Assembly (NCBI RefSeq): GCF_000759795.1
Contig: NZ_BBMZ01000008.1
Location: 124,001 to 188,000 of the forward strand
Origin: Pseudescherichia vulneris NBRC 102420
GTDB lineage: Bacteria > Pseudomonadota > Gammaproteobacteria > Enterobacterales > Enterobacteriaceae
DNA: 64,000 bases
Reading direction: 5' to 3'
Shown: positions 20,318-30,404 of the stretch, piece after piece
Numbering within the stretch: position 1 is the first letter of the stretch
How the letters are laid out: the number at the start of each line of letters is the position of its first letter
Notes under the pieces: generated by a model
The model's input: the letters and a program-made list of their open reading frames with translations, nothing else
Databases searched by the model: none
What the model was told of the DNA's origin: nothing
Program-made: the position numbers and the translations under genes

Positions 20318-21889
20318 TCATGTCACCGGAGCCGGGTTAAACACGGCCAGCTGGTTGTGCAGGCCCCACTGATCCGAGAAGGTTTTCTTGCGGCCGCTGG
20401 CGACGTCGAGGATAAAGTGGAACAGCTTCCAGCCGACGTCCTCAATGCTCTCTTCCCCGGTCGCGATCGTCCCGGCGTTGATATCCATCAGATCGTACCA
20501 GCGGTTAGCCAGCTCGGTACGGGTCGCCATCTTGATAACCGGCACCGCCACCAGGCCGTACGGCGTACCGCGCCCGGTGGTGAACACCTGAACGGTGATC
20601 CCGGAGGCTACCTGCTGAGTACCACAGACAAAGTCGCTGGCAGGCGTCGCCGCGTAGATCAGGCCGCGCTTAGTGGGGCGCTGGCCCGGCGAGAGCACTT
20701 CCACGATGGCACTCTGACCAGACTTGGCAATCGAGCCAAGCGCTTTCTCAACCACGTTGGCGAGGCCGCCTTTTTTGTTGCCCGGAGAGGGGTTAGCGCT
20801 GCGGTCGGTTTTGCCCATGTCGAGATAGTTATCGTACCAGGCCATCTCCTCCAGCAGGCGCTTGCCCACTTCCTCGTTGATAGCGCGTGGAGTGAGCAGA
20901 TGGATAGCATCGCGCACCTCGGTGACCTCCGAGAACATCACCGTCGCACCGCAGCGAACCAGCAGGTCAGAGGCGTAGCCCACCGCCGGGTTCGCCGTTA
21001 CGCCAGAGAAGGCGTCGCTGCCGCCGCACTGCATCCCCACCACCAGCTCCGAGGCCGGGCAGGTTTCGCGCTGGCGAGCATTCAGCTTGATCAGGTGGCG
21101 CTCAGCAACCTGAAGAATATCGTCCACCATCGAGCGGAAGCCGACGTGCTGCTCATCCTGCAAACGTACGATGCTGGCGCTGTCGACGGGGATCGCCTGC
21201 ACGTCTTCCGTTCCCTGCAGCAGGCGCTCCGGCTGGAGTTTCTCACAGCCCAGGCCAACCACCATCACTTCGCCACCAAAGTTCGGGTTCAGGGCGATGT
21301 TGTGGATAGTGCGAATAGGCACTACCGCCGCCGGGGCGTTGATCGCCACGCCGCAGCCGTAGAGGTGATTCAGGCCAACCACGCCGTCTACGTTGGGGTA
21401 TTTCGGCAGCAGATCGCGCTCAATAATTTTGACCACGTAGTCCACCACGCCCGCGACGCAGTGCACGCTGGTGGTGATCCCGAGCAGGTTTTTGGTACCG
21501 ACGCTGCCGTCGGCGTTGCGGTAGCCTTCGAAGGTATATCCCTCAAGGGCGGGCAGCGGCGCCGGCACCTTGGTTGCCAGCGGCAGGGTATTCAGCGGCG
21601 GCGCAGTGGGTAGCTCCACGGTGGATTCGTCGATCCAGCTGCCTCGGGCAATATCGCGCACCGCATAGCCGATCACCTCCCCGTAGCGGACGATGTTACC
21701 GTGCGCGGGAATATCCACCAGCGCGACTTTATGTCCCTGGGGGATATGCTCAATCAGTTCAAGCCCATCCGGGAAACGGGTCCCGGCTCGTAAGCCATTG
21801 TCATTGACAATAATCGCCACGTTATCAGTTTCATGAACCTTAATATAAAACGCCGTCGGTGATTCTTGTCTAATTTCGATGTCGGCCAT
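20318..21889 (-). CDS. garD: galactarate dehydratase GarD
   Basis: GarD dehydrates galactarate (mucate) to 5-keto-4-deoxy-D-glucarate, the first step of the pathway. The 523-residue protein belongs to the UxaA/GarD family: an N-terminal SAF-like domain (about 1-100) and a long C-terminal domain with [13 protein letters not shown] (about 211-223) and the [16 protein letters not shown] stretch (about 310-325). Length and sequence match E. coli GarD. The gene is divergent from garPLRK across a 409-base control region containing a CRP site and two palindromes. UxaA in this window (40802-42289) is a family relative that dehydrates altronate. Confidence 0.97.
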   Translation of the reverse strand: MADIEIRQESPTAFYIKVHETDNVAIIVNDNGLRAGTRFPDGLELIEHIPQGHKVALVDIPAHGNIVRYGEVIGYAVRDIARGSWIDESTVELPTAPPLNTLPLATKVPAPLPALEGYTFEGYRNADGSVGTKNLLGITTSVHCVAGVVDYVVKIIERDLLPKYPNVDGVVGLNHLYGCGVAINAPAAVVPIRTIHNIALNPNFGGEVMVVGLGCEKLQPERLLQGTEDVQAIPVDSASIVRLQDEQHVGFRSMVDDILQVAERHLIKLNARQRETCPASELVVGMQCGGSDAFSGVTANPAVGYASDLLVRCGATVMFSEVTEVRDAIHLLTPRAINEEVGKRLLEEMAWYDNYLDMGKTDRSANPSPGNKKGGLANVVEKALGSIAKSGQSAIVEVLSPGQRPTKRGLIYAATPASDFVCGTQQVASGITVQVFTTGRGTPYGLVAVPVIKMATRTELANRWYDLMDINAGTIATGEESIEDVGWKLFHFILDVASGRKKTFSDQWGLHNQLAVFNPAPVT

Positions 21890-22012
21890 TGTCCAGTATT
21901 CTCCGCCAGGTATGGGATAACAAAAACGGGAAAATGAGTATCGTGTTTCTTGTTATCTGAAATAAACAACATTGCTATGGAATAAATAGTGTCAGGAGTT
22001 CTCTATTAAGAA

Positions 22013-22028
22013 TGTGATCCAGATCACT
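22013..22028. promoter_or_regulatory. CRP binding site between garD and garP
   Basis: The sequence TGTGA-TCCAGA-TCACT matches the CRP consensus TGTGA-N6-TCACA at nine of ten conserved positions. It lies about 130 bases upstream of the garD start and 270 upstream of garP. Catabolite control of sugar-acid genes makes this plausible; direct evidence is the motif only. Confidence 0.7.
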
Positions 22029-22094
22029 CATTATAGCTGTAGCAGGCCTGGCGGCAGGGCTAATGCCTAAATCTGTGGATCAGCGCCCAGAGAG

Positions 22095-22152
22095 TTGTGC
22101 ATATGCTCAATATAATCGCCAAAATTACCGTGTTAATTGAGCATGGATACAA
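22095..22152. promoter_or_regulatory. two related palindromes, candidate CdaR operators
   Basis: TTGTGCATATGCTCAA (22095-22110) is a near-perfect palindrome. A second copy of the pattern, TTGAGCATGGATACAA (22137-22152), has its centre 42 bases further on, about four helical turns. They lie in the garD-garP divergent region, where the activator CdaR (SdaR) of E. coli works. The match between the two sites is seen; the CdaR assignment is inference. The rest of the 409-base region shows AT-rich promoter-like sequence but no ORF. Confidence 0.5.
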
Positions 22153-22298
22153 TGCGAGATGGTTTGGGCCTGATTATACTGATTCACGCTTTCATTGCAT
22201 CTGGTTAGTTAACTGATATTGCCTGCTATCGATAAATAATCAGGAAAATACACCTCATAAAAATATAAAAATAGAGTACCGTACCCGAGGATAAATAA

Positions 22299-23630
22299 AT
22301 GATATTGGATACTGCCGTTGAGTCAAAAAAGGGTATGCCTACCCGCTATTTAATCTTGCTCATTATCTTTATCGTTACGGCGATTAACTATGCGGACCGT
22401 GCGACCCTCTCTATCGCCGGGACCGAAGTTGCCAAAGAGCTGCAACTCAGCGCCGTCTCCATGGGTTACATCTTCTCCGCTTTCGGCTGGGCCTACCTGC
22501 TGATGCAGATCCCCGGCGGCTGGCTGCTGGACCGCTACGGTTCGAAGAAAGTGTACACCTACAGCCTCTTTTTCTGGTCACTGTTCACCTTCCTGCAAGG
22601 GTTTGTTGACGTCTTCCCGCTGGCCTGGGCTGGCGTGTCGATGTTCATCATGCGCTTTATGCTGGGCTTCTCTGAAGCACCGTCATTCCCGGCGAACGCC
22701 CGCATCGTTGCCGCGTGGTTCCCGACCAAAGAGCGCGGTACGGCATCGGCTATTTTCAACTCAGCCCAGTACTTCTCTCTGGCACTCTTCTCCCCGCTGC
22801 TCGGCTGGCTGACCTTCGCCTGGGGCTGGGAGCATGTGTTTACCGTGATGGGCGTGATTGGCTTTGTGCTGACCGGTATGTGGGTGAAGTTTATCCATAA
22901 TCCGACCGACCACCCGAACATGTCCGCCAACGAGCTGGAGTACATCACCAAGGGCGGCGCGGTGGTCGATATGGACCATAAAAAGCCGGGTGCGGCCGTT
23001 GCGGGTCCTAAAATGCACTACATCAAGCAATTATTGACCAACCGCATGATGCTGGGTGTGTTCTTCGGCCAGTATTTTATCAACACCATCACCTGGTTCT
23101 TCCTCACCTGGTTCCCTATCTACCTGGTGCAGGAGAAAGGGATGTCGATTCTGAAAGTGGGTCTGGTGGCATCCATTCCGGCGCTGTGCGGCTTTGCTGG
23201 CGGCGTGCTGGGCGGGGTCTTCTCGGATCACCTGATCAAACGTGGCGCCACCATCACCCTGGCGCGTAAGCTGCCTATTGTCCTGGGCATGCTGCTGGCG
23301 TCGAGCATCATTCTGTGTAACTACACCGATAACACCACCCTGGTGGTCACGCTGATGGCGCTGGCGTTCTTCGGCAAAGGGTTTGGTGCCCTTGGCTGGC
23401 CGGTGATCTCCGATACCGCGCCAAAAGAGATTGTTGGACTGTGCGGCGGGGTGTTTAACGTGTTTGGCAACGTGGCCTCCATTGTCACCCCGCTGGTAAT
23501 TGGTTACCTGGTCAGCGAGCTGCACTCCTTTAACGCTGCTCTGGTGTTCGTCGGCTGTTCAGCCCTGATGGCGATGTTCTGCTACCTGTTCGTGGTGGGC
23601 GACATCAAGCGTATGGAACTGCGGAATTAA
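22299..23630 (+). CDS. garP: galactarate/glucarate permease GarP
   Basis: GarP is an MFS transporter of the anion:cation symporter family that imports D-galactarate, D-glucarate and glycerate. The 443-residue product has 12 predicted membrane segments and family motifs such as NYADRATLSIAG (about 31-42) and GGWLLDRYGSKK (about 73-84). It matches E. coli GarP over its whole length. It leads the garPLRK operon, divergent from garD, with garL 26 bases downstream. Confidence 0.96.
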   Translation: MILDTAVESKKGMPTRYLILLIIFIVTAINYADRATLSIAGTEVAKELQLSAVSMGYIFSAFGWAYLLMQIPGGWLLDRYGSKKVYTYSLFFWSLFTFLQGFVDVFPLAWAGVSMFIMRFMLGFSEAPSFPANARIVAAWFPTKERGTASAIFNSAQYFSLALFSPLLGWLTFAWGWEHVFTVMGVIGFVLTGMWVKFIHNPTDHPNMSANELEYITKGGAVVDMDHKKPGAAVAGPKMHYIKQLLTNRMMLGVFFGQYFINTITWFFLTWFPIYLVQEKGMSILKVGLVASIPALCGFAGGVLGGVFSDHLIKRGATITLARKLPIVLGMLLASSIILCNYTDNTTLVVTLMALAFFGKGFGALGWPVISDTAPKEIVGLCGGVFNVFGNVASIVTPLVIGYLVSELHSFNAALVFVGCSALMAMFCYLFVVGDIKRMELRN

Positions 23631-23656
23631 GCAACGGTTACTTCAAGGTATAGATG

Positions 23657-24427
23657 ATGACTAACGATATCTTCCCAAACAAATTCAAGGCTGCGCTGGC
23701 AGCGCATCAGATTCAGATTGGCTGCTGGTCCGCGCTGGCAAGCCCAATCAGCACCGAGGTGCTGGGCCTGGCGGGCTTTGACTGGCTGGTACTCGACGGC
23801 GAACACGCGCCGAACGATGTCACCACCTTTATCCCGCAGCTGATGGCCCTCAAGGGCAGCAGCAGCGCGCCGGTGGTTCGCGCCCCGGCTAACGATCCGA
23901 TTGCCATTAAGCGCCTGCTCGATATCGGCTTCTACAACTTCCTGATCCCGTTTGTCGAGAGTGAAGAGGAAGCCGTGCTGGCGGTGGCCTCTACCCGCTA
24001 CCCGCCGGAAGGCATTCGCGGCGTATCGGTCTCCCATCGCGCCAACATGTTTGGCACCGTGCCGGACTACTTCGGCCAGGCGAATAAGAACATCACCATT
24101 CTGGTACAGATTGAGAGCCAGCAGGGTGTGGATAACGTTGATGCTATCGCCGCCACCGACGGCGTGGATGGGATCTTCGTTGGCCCAAGCGATCTGGCCG
24201 CCGCGCTGGGTCACTTAGGCAACGCATCACATCCGGAAGTCCAGCGCTGCATTCAGCACATCTTTGCCCGTGCGAAAGCACACGGTAAGCCGAGCGGCAT
24301 CCTCGCGCCGGTAGAGGCGGATGCGCGCCGTTATCTGGAGTGGGGCGCAACCTTCGTCGCCGTAGGCAGTGACCTGGGCGTATTCCGCGCTGGAACCCAG
24401 CGTTTAGCTGATTCATTTAAGAAATAA
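23657..24427 (+). CDS. garL: 5-keto-4-deoxy-D-glucarate aldolase GarL
   Basis: GarL splits 5-keto-4-deoxy-D-glucarate into pyruvate and tartronate semialdehyde. The 256-residue product is an HpcH/HpaI class II aldolase, with the active-site region [12 protein letters not shown] (about 41-52, catalytic-type His) and the metal-binding Glu in [14 protein letters not shown] (about 150-163). Two ATGs are adjacent; I use the second because it gives the 256-residue length of E. coli GarL and better spacing from the AAGG site. It lies between garP and garR. Confidence 0.96.
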   Translation: MTNDIFPNKFKAALAAHQIQIGCWSALASPISTEVLGLAGFDWLVLDGEHAPNDVTTFIPQLMALKGSSSAPVVRAPANDPIAIKRLLDIGFYNFLIPFVESEEEAVLAVASTRYPPEGIRGVSVSHRANMFGTVPDYFGQANKNITILVQIESQQGVDNVDAIAATDGVDGIFVGPSDLAAALGHLGNASHPEVQRCIQHIFARAKAHGKPSGILAPVEADARRYLEWGATFVAVGSDLGVFRAGTQRLADSFKK

Positions 24428-24457
24428 CCACCACCGAACTGAAGAGAGAGACGCAAT

Positions 24458-25348
24458 ATGACACTGAAAGTTGGTTTTATTGGCCTGGGCATCATGGGTA
24501 AACCAATGAGTAAAAACCTCATTAAAGCCGGTTACTCGCTGGTGGTTTCTGACCGTAATCCTGAGGCTATTGCTGAAGTAATTGCCGCCGGTGCAGAAAC
24601 TGCCTCCACGGCAAAAGAGATTGCCGAGCAGTGTGATGTAATCATCACCATGCTGCCGAACTCCCCGCACGTAAAAGAGGTGGCGCTGGGCGAAGGCGGC
24701 ATTATCGAAGGGGCGAAGGCGGGTACCGTGCTGATCGACATGAGCTCCATCGCACCGCTGGCCAGCCGTGAAATCAGCGACGCGCTGAAGGCGAAAGGCG
24801 TGCAGATGCTCGATGCGCCGGTTAGCGGCGGCGAGCCGAAAGCGATCGACGGCACGCTCTCCGTGATGGTAGGCGGCGACAAGGCGCTGTTCGATAAATA
24901 CTACGACCTGCTGAAAGCGATGGCGGGCTCGGTGGTGCATACCGGCGACATCGGCGCAGGCAACGTCACCAAGCTGGCAAACCAGGTGATCGTGGCGCTG
25001 AACATTGCCGCCATGTCTGAAGCCCTGAGCCTGGCAACCAAGGCTGGCGTAAACCCGGATCTGGTATTCCAGGCAATCCGTGGCGGCCTGGCCGGCAGCA
25101 CCGTGCTGGAAGCGAAAGCGCCAATGGTGCTGGATCGTAACTTCAAGCCGGGCTTCCGTATCGATCTGCACATCAAGGATCTGGCTAACGCGCTGGATAC
25201 CTCTCACGGCGTGGGCGCGCAGCTGCCGCTGACCGCCGCGGTGATGGAGATGATGCAGGCGCTGCGCGCTGACGGTCACGGCAACGACGACCATAGCGCC
25301 ATTGCGTGCTACTACGAAAAACTGGCGAAAGTAGAGATCTCTCGCTAA
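24458..25348 (+). CDS. garR: 2-hydroxy-3-oxopropionate (tartronate semialdehyde) reductase GarR
   Basis: GarR reduces tartronate semialdehyde to D-glycerate with NAD(P)H. The 296-residue protein is a beta-hydroxyacid dehydrogenase with the Rossmann motif GFIGLGIMGKPM (about 6-17), the substrate-binding segment DAPVSGGEPKAIDGTLS (about 117-133) and the catalytic Lys region GNVTKLANQ (about 168-176). It matches E. coli GarR. It is the third gene of the garPLRK operon. Confidence 0.97.
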   Translation: MTLKVGFIGLGIMGKPMSKNLIKAGYSLVVSDRNPEAIAEVIAAGAETASTAKEIAEQCDVIITMLPNSPHVKEVALGEGGIIEGAKAGTVLIDMSSIAPLASREISDALKAKGVQMLDAPVSGGEPKAIDGTLSVMVGGDKALFDKYYDLLKAMAGSVVHTGDIGAGNVTKLANQVIVALNIAAMSEALSLATKAGVNPDLVFQAIRGGLAGSTVLEAKAPMVLDRNFKPGFRIDLHIKDLANALDTSHGVGAQLPLTAAVMEMMQALRADGHGNDDHSAIACYYEKLAKVEISR

Positions 25349-25355
25349 CAAAAAA

Positions 25356-25375
25356 CGGGCGCGGAGACGCGCCCG
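25356..25375 (+). other. intercistronic hairpin garR-garK
   Basis: An 8-bp GC stem (25356-25363 with 25368-25375) with a GAGA tetraloop lies between garR and garK. No T tract follows, so it is more likely an mRNA-stabilising or partial-attenuation structure than a terminator. Confidence 0.65.
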
Positions 25376-25409
25376 GCATCTATGCCGCGTGCAGTAACAG
25401 GCTACTGAT

Positions 25410-26555
25410 ATGAAAATCGTGATCGCCCCAGACTCTTACAAGGAAAGCCTGTCTGCTACCGAGGTAGCCCAGGCGATAGAAAAAGGATTTCGGGAAATTT
25501 TTCCGGATGCACACTACGTCTCCGTTCCGGTCGCCGACGGTGGCGAAGGCACGGTTGAGGCGATGATCGCCGCTACCCAGGGCGCGGAGCATACGGCGTC
25601 GGTGACCGGCCCGCTGGGCGAGCGCGTAGACGCCCGATGGGGCATGTCCGGCGACGGTAACACCGCGTTTATCGAGATGGCCGCCGCGAGCGGGCTGGCT
25701 CTCGTTCCTCCTGAACTACGTAATCCGTTGATTACCACCTCGCGCGGCACCGGGGAGCTGATCCTGCGCGCGCTGGAGCACGGCGCACGCAATATCATTA
25801 TTGGTATCGGCGGCAGCGCCACCAACGACGGCGGTGCAGGCATGGTTCAGGCGCTGGGCGCAAAGCTGTGCGATGCCAACGGTACCGAGATTGGCCACGG
25901 CGGCGGCAGCCTGATGAGCCTCAACACCATCGATATTAGCGGGCTGGATCCGCGTCTGGCCTCGTGCACTATCCGCGTCGCCTGCGATGTCACCAACCCG
26001 CTGACGGGGGAGCAGGGCGCATCGCGTATCTTTGGCCCACAGAAAGGGGCTACCGACGCGCAGATCGTTGAGCTGGATAACAACCTCAGCCACTATGCCG
26101 ACGTGATTAAAAAATCCCTGCGCGTAGATGTTAAAGCGGTGCCCGGCGCGGGCGCGGCGGGCGGTATGGGCGCAGCGCTAATGGCTTTCCTTGGCGCGGA
26201 GCTACGCAGCGGTATTGAGATCGTCACCCAGGCGCTGAACCTGGAAGAGCATATTCACGACTGCACGCTGGTGGTCACCGGCGAGGGTCGAATCGACAGC
26301 CAGAGTATTCACGGCAAGGTGCCCGTGGGCGTGGCGAAGGTCGCCAAGAAATACCATAAGCCGGTGATTGGCATTGCGGGCAGCTTGACCCATGACGTGG
26401 GCGTTGTTCATCAGTACGGCATCGATGCGGTGTTTAGCGTGCTGACCAGCATCGGCACGCTGGAAGAGGCCTTCCGTGGCGCATTCGACAATATCTACCG
26501 TGCTTCACGCAACATTGCCGCCACCCTGCGGGTCGGGATGTTGACGGAGGGGTGA
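25410..26555 (+). CDS. garK: glycerate 2-kinase GarK
   Basis: GarK phosphorylates D-glycerate to 2-phosphoglycerate, which enters glycolysis and ends the galactarate route. The 381-residue protein is glycerate kinase family 1. It begins MKIVIAPDSYKESLSA, followed by VADGGEGTVEA and the glycine-rich GIGGSATNDGGAGMVQALGA stretch (about 131-150), and matches E. coli GarK. It is the last gene of garPLRK. The rnpB promoter lies in its last bases and just after its stop. Confidence 0.97.
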   Translation: MKIVIAPDSYKESLSATEVAQAIEKGFREIFPDAHYVSVPVADGGEGTVEAMIAATQGAEHTASVTGPLGERVDARWGMSGDGNTAFIEMAAASGLALVPPELRNPLITTSRGTGELILRALEHGARNIIIGIGGSATNDGGAGMVQALGAKLCDANGTEIGHGGGSLMSLNTIDISGLDPRLASCTIRVACDVTNPLTGEQGASRIFGPQKGATDAQIVELDNNLSHYADVIKKSLRVDVKAVPGAGAAGGMGAALMAFLGAELRSGIEIVTQALNLEEHIHDCTLVVTGEGRIDSQSIHGKVPVGVAKVAKKYHKPVIGIAGSLTHDVGVVHQYGIDAVFSVLTSIGTLEEAFRGAFDNIYRASRNIAATLRVGMLTEG

Positions 26556-26580
26556 CAGCGGGGCGTAAACCCTCTATACT
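26552..26580 (+). promoter_or_regulatory. rnpB promoter
   Basis: A -35 element GTGACA (26552-26557) and a -10 element TATACT (26575-26580) are 17 bases apart. The RNA start at 26588 follows a GC-rich discriminator, typical of growth-rate- and stringently-controlled promoters. It overlaps the end of garK by four bases. Confidence 0.8.
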
Positions 26581-26587
26581 GCGCGCC

Positions 26588-26968
<381 letters not shown>

Positions 26969-26978
26969 CTTTACACAG

Positions 26979-27003
26979 AACCCCGCCTCGGCGGGGTTTT
27001 TTG
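26979..27003 (+). terminator. rnpB intrinsic terminator
   Basis: An 8-bp stem (26979-26986 with 26991-26998) with the loop CTCG is followed by a T-rich tract. It lies ten bases after the mature 3' end of M1 RNA. Confidence 0.93.
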
Positions 27004-27028
27004 TTTTTAACGTCACAACAAATTAGGA

Positions 27029-27376
27029 TCAATCATACAGCCAGCGGCCCGCTTTCGCTGACTCAATCAGCATCTGAAGCGTGAGCGGTTTAGGTTGCAC
27101 CTCTGGGATCTGTTGGGACTTCGGACGAAGAAAGTTAGGCAGAATCCCTTTTTCATACGGCCAGTATGAGAGGAAATTAAAACGGCTACTATCAACCTTG
27201 AAGCGTTGAAAATAGTCTTTCATAATTTCATCCCCTGTTTCACGTGCCCAAGGGTATTTGCCCGTAGAGAGGCTTGTATCAGGCGTTAGCGCAGGCTTGG
27301 TTTTGGCAAGCAGCGGCTTGCTGTTATAGGTCTTTTCATACCACTCGGTCACCGCATTTTCGATATCATTTACCAT
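27029..27376 (-). CDS. DUF1493 family protein
   Basis: This 115-residue protein shows the DUF1493 pattern, a small acyl-carrier-like family in enterobacteria: an N-terminal helix (MVNDIENAVTEWYEKTY), a central D-tE-i region replaced here by ARETGDEIMKDYFQRF, and the typical C-terminal PLTLQMLIESAKAGRWLYD. I prefer the ATG at 27376 because AAGG lies nine bases upstream; an in-frame ATG at 27394 would add six residues. No phosphopantetheine Ser motif (DSL) is apparent, so carrier function is doubtful. Its base composition is lower in GC than its neighbours, and it occupies the place of the tdc operon beside rnpB in E. coli. The function is unknown. Confidence 0.6.
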   Translation of the reverse strand: MVNDIENAVTEWYEKTYNSKPLLAKTKPALTPDTSLSTGKYPWARETGDEIMKDYFQRFKVDSSRFNFLSYWPYEKGILPNFLRPKSQQIPEVQPKPLTLQMLIESAKAGRWLYD

Positions 27377-27428
27377 ACTATCCCGCCTTTTCATCTGCCC
27401 GGTGACCGCCTACGGTCGAGCATATTCT

Positions 27429-27458
27429 GTAGGCCGGGCAAGCGCAGCGCCGCCCGGC
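27429..27458. repeat. REP element
   Basis: This is a single REP palindrome upstream of the DUF1493 gene, in the intergenic region before cyuP. Confidence 0.88.
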
Positions 27459-27479
27459 ATTCTATGGACAATAATCCTG

Positions 27480-27495
27480 CGTGATCCCTTTCACA
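27480..27495. promoter_or_regulatory. candidate CRP site upstream of cyuP
   Basis: CGTGA-TCCCTT-TCACA matches the CRP consensus with one mismatch and lies about 195 bases before the cyuP start. The motif is seen; control of cyuPA by CRP is inference. Confidence 0.5.
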
Positions 27496-27688
27496 CATAC
27501 ACCCGCGTTAGAATATTTTTATTAGTTTAGATGCAAACGCAGCGAGTATTTCTCAAATTATCCCATTCAAATTAAGTAATAGCCAAGTTTTTCTCCCACT
27601 TCCTGATTACGATTAATTTATACCAATAGCCGCAATATTAGCGGCATCGATAATAAAATCTGTCCCTACACTAATAAGCGAGAGCGTT

Positions 27689-29020
27689 ATGAGCACTGAT
27701 AATAGTATTGATGTGATCTCAGGCACATCAGCGGCGGCCCAAAAAGCGGGCATGACGGAGCAGGCGTGGCGCGAGGCCATTAAATTCGACAGCACCGATA
27801 CGGGCTGGGTTATTATGAGCATCGGGATGGCCATCGGTGCGGGCATTGTTTTTCTACCGGTGCAGGTGGGGTTAATGGGGCTGTGGGTATTTCTGCTCTC
27901 CTCCATTATTGGCTACCCGGCAATGTATCTCTTTCAGCGACTGTTTATTAATACCTTGGCGGAGTCGCCGGAGTGCAAAGATTATCCCAGCGTCATTAGC
28001 GGCTATTTAGGTAAAAATTGGGGCGTCCTCTTAGGCGTGCTCTATTTTATCATGCTGGTGATCTGGATGTTCGTCTACTCTACCGCTATCACCAACGACA
28101 GCGCCTCCTACCTGCACACCTTTGGCGTCACCCAGGGACTGCTCTCCGATAACCCTTTCTACGGCCTGGGGCTGATCTGCATTCTGGTCGCCATCTCCTC
28201 GCGCGGTGAGAAGCTGCTGTTTAAGGTATCGAGCCTGATGGTGCTGACCAAGCTGCTGGTGGTTGCAGCGCTAGGCCTGAGCATGGTGGGACTATGGCAC
28301 CTTTATAATGCCGGGACGCTCCCGCCCGCTGGTCTACTGGTGAAGAACGCTATCATTACGCTGCCTTTTACCTTGACCTCCATTCTGTTTATCCAGACCC
28401 TCAGTCCCATGGTTATCTCCTACCGTGCTAAAGAGAAATCCGTTGAGGTTGCTCGCTATAAAGCCTTGCGAGCAATGAACATTGCCTTTGCCATTCTGTT
28501 TATCACCGTCTTTTTCTACGCCGTCTCATTCACCCTGGCGATGGGCCACGATGAAGCGGTAAAAGCCTACCAGCAAAATATCTCTGCGCTGGCCATCGCC
28601 GCACAGTTTATTAGCGGTGACGGCGCCGCTTGGGTAAAAGTGGTCAGCGTGATTTTAAATATCTTTGCCGTGATGACCGCCTTCTTTGGTGTCTATCTCG
28701 GATTCCGTGAGGCAACCCAGGGCATCGTCATGAATTTGCTGCGGCGTAAATTCCCGACCCGGCAGTTTGACGAGAAGTATATCCAGGGCGGGATCATGAT
28801 CTTCGCTATTTTGCTGGCCTGGAGCGCCATTGTGCTTAATGCCCCGGTGCTGAGCTTCACCTCTATCTGTAGCCCGATATTCGGCCTGATAGGCTGCTTA
28901 ATTCCCGCCTGGCTGGTCTATAAGGTGCCTGCCCTGCACAAGTACAAAGGCCTGTCGCTGAAGATCATTATTATCACCGGTCTGCTGCTCTGTATTTCAC
29001 CGCTGCTGGCCTTCGCCTGA
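27689..29020 (+). CDS. cyuP: cysteine/serine transporter CyuP (YhaO, DlsT)
   Basis: CyuP is an inner-membrane amino-acid permease of the hydroxy/aromatic amino acid permease family. In E. coli it serves cysteine (and reported D-serine) uptake for anaerobic cysteine degradation. The 443-residue product has about 11 membrane segments after a soluble N terminus, with the family stretch GWVIMSIGMAIGAGIVFLPV near 35-54. It matches E. coli YhaO closely except in the first 25 residues. It is followed after 34 bases by cyuA, forming the cyuPA operon. The regulator CyuR is not in the window. Confidence 0.94.
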   Translation: MSTDNSIDVISGTSAAAQKAGMTEQAWREAIKFDSTDTGWVIMSIGMAIGAGIVFLPVQVGLMGLWVFLLSSIIGYPAMYLFQRLFINTLAESPECKDYPSVISGYLGKNWGVLLGVLYFIMLVIWMFVYSTAITNDSASYLHTFGVTQGLLSDNPFYGLGLICILVAISSRGEKLLFKVSSLMVLTKLLVVAALGLSMVGLWHLYNAGTLPPAGLLVKNAIITLPFTLTSILFIQTLSPMVISYRAKEKSVEVARYKALRAMNIAFAILFITVFFYAVSFTLAMGHDEAVKAYQQNISALAIAAQFISGDGAAWVKVVSVILNIFAVMTAFFGVYLGFREATQGIVMNLLRRKFPTRQFDEKYIQGGIMIFAILLAWSAIVLNAPVLSFTSICSPIFGLIGCLIPAWLVYKVPALHKYKGLSLKIIIITGLLLCISPLLAFA

Positions 29021-29054
29021 TGCAATTAAATTAATAAAATAGATGGACGTTATT

Positions 29055-30359
29055 ATGTCAGATGCAAAATGGAACCCGATTTGGGATCGGTTTATTGAGA
29101 TCGTACAGCAGGAGGTTAAACCCGCGCTGGGCTGTACCGAACCGGTCGCGCTGGCGTTGGCCAGCGCCATTGCCGCCGCGCAACTCTCCGGCAAGGTCGA
29201 GCGCGTGGAGTGTTATGTTTCGCCAAACCTGCTGAAAAACGGTATGGGCGTCACCGTGCCGGGAACGGGCATGGTGGGGCTGCCGATTGCCGCTGCCCTC
29301 GGCGCGCTCGGAGGCGATGCCGCCGCCGGGCTGGAGGTACTCAAAGCCGCATCGCCAGAGGCAATAGCAAATGCCAAAGCAATGCTTACGGAAGGGCGGG
29401 TATGCGTCAGGCTACAGGAGCCGTGCGCCGCGATCCTCTATGCGCGCGCCTGCGTCTATACGGCGGATAGCGATGCCAGCGTGACGATCGAAGGCGATCA
29501 TACCCGTATCGTAAGGATCGAAAAGCAGGGCGAGACCGTTTTCCAGCGCTGCGATCGGGAGGGCCAGTGCGGCGAGGATCCGCTGGCGGCGCTGTCACAG
29601 ACCACGCTGCGCGACATTTTGGCCTTCATTGAGCAGGCCCCGTTCGAGCGGATCCGTTTTATTCTTGAGGCGGCCCGCCTGAACGATGCGCTCTCCCGGG
29701 AAGGTTTGGCCCGGGAGTGGGGCTTGCACATCGGGACCACGCTGCAAAAACAGTCCGATCGCGGCCTGCTGGCAAAGGATCTCGCTTCGGCGATTGTGAT
29801 CCGCACCAGCGCCGCCTCGGACGCGCGAATGGGCGGCGCGTCGCTGCCCGCAATGAGCAATTCGGGATCCGGCAACCAGGGGATCGCCGCCACGCTGCCG
29901 GTTGTGGTCGTGGCTGAGTCTTTAGGTGAGGGCGAAGAGCGGCTGGCCCGCGCGCTGATGCTCTCCCATCTTAGCGCGATCTACATCCACCACCAGCTGC
30001 CGCGTCTCTCCGCGCTGTGCGCCGCAACAACGGCAGCCATGGGGGCGGCAGCAGGCATGGCGTGGTTACTGGATGGACGCTATGACACCCTTGCGCGGGC
30101 TATCAGCAGTATGATCGGCGACGTCAGCGGTATGATTTGCGATGGCGCATCCAACAGCTGCGCGATGAAAGTGTCGACCAGCGTCTCGTCAGCGTGGAAA
30201 GCCGTGCTGATGGCGTTAGACGAGACTGCCGTGACCGGCAATGAGGGGATTGTGGCGCACGACGTCGAGCAGTCGATCGCTAACCTCTGCGCCCTGGCCT
30301 GCCATGCTATGCAGGCCACCGACCGGCAGATCATCGACATTATGGCGCATAAGGTCTGA
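29055..30359 (+). CDS. cyuA: L-cysteine desulfidase CyuA (YhaM)
   Basis: CyuA is an iron-sulfur L-cysteine desulfidase that releases pyruvate, ammonia and sulfide. The 434-residue product belongs to the UPF0597 family. Its candidate cluster cysteines sit in [13 protein letters not shown] (near the N terminus), LQEPCAAI (about 121-128) and [15 protein letters not shown] (about 361-375). I start at MSDAKWNP because GGACG precedes it at a good distance; an in-frame ATG at 29043 lacks a ribosome-binding site. It is cotranscribed with cyuP. A REP element follows. Confidence 0.94.
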   Translation: MSDAKWNPIWDRFIEIVQQEVKPALGCTEPVALALASAIAAAQLSGKVERVECYVSPNLLKNGMGVTVPGTGMVGLPIAAALGALGGDAAAGLEVLKAASPEAIANAKAMLTEGRVCVRLQEPCAAILYARACVYTADSDASVTIEGDHTRIVRIEKQGETVFQRCDREGQCGEDPLAALSQTTLRDILAFIEQAPFERIRFILEAARLNDALSREGLAREWGLHIGTTLQKQSDRGLLAKDLASAIVIRTSAASDARMGGASLPAMSNSGSGNQGIAATLPVVVVAESLGEGEERLARALMLSHLSAIYIHHQLPRLSALCAATTAAMGAAAGMAWLLDGRYDTLARAISSMIGDVSGMICDGASNSCAMKVSTSVSSAWKAVLMALDETAVTGNEGIVAHDVEQSIANLCALACHAMQATDRQIIDIMAHKV

Positions 30360-30363
30360 AACC

Positions 30364-30395
30364 GTAGGCCGGGTCAGGCGAAGCCGCCGCCCGGC
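30364..30395. repeat. REP element
   Basis: This is a REP palindrome between the convergent genes cyuA and yhaK. Confidence 0.85.
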
Positions 30396-30404
30396 GTTTC
30401 ATTG

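Noticed and set aside
20357-21613. A 418-codon plus-strand frame inside garD
   Set aside because: It is antisense to a full-length, clearly conserved GarD and has no features of its own.
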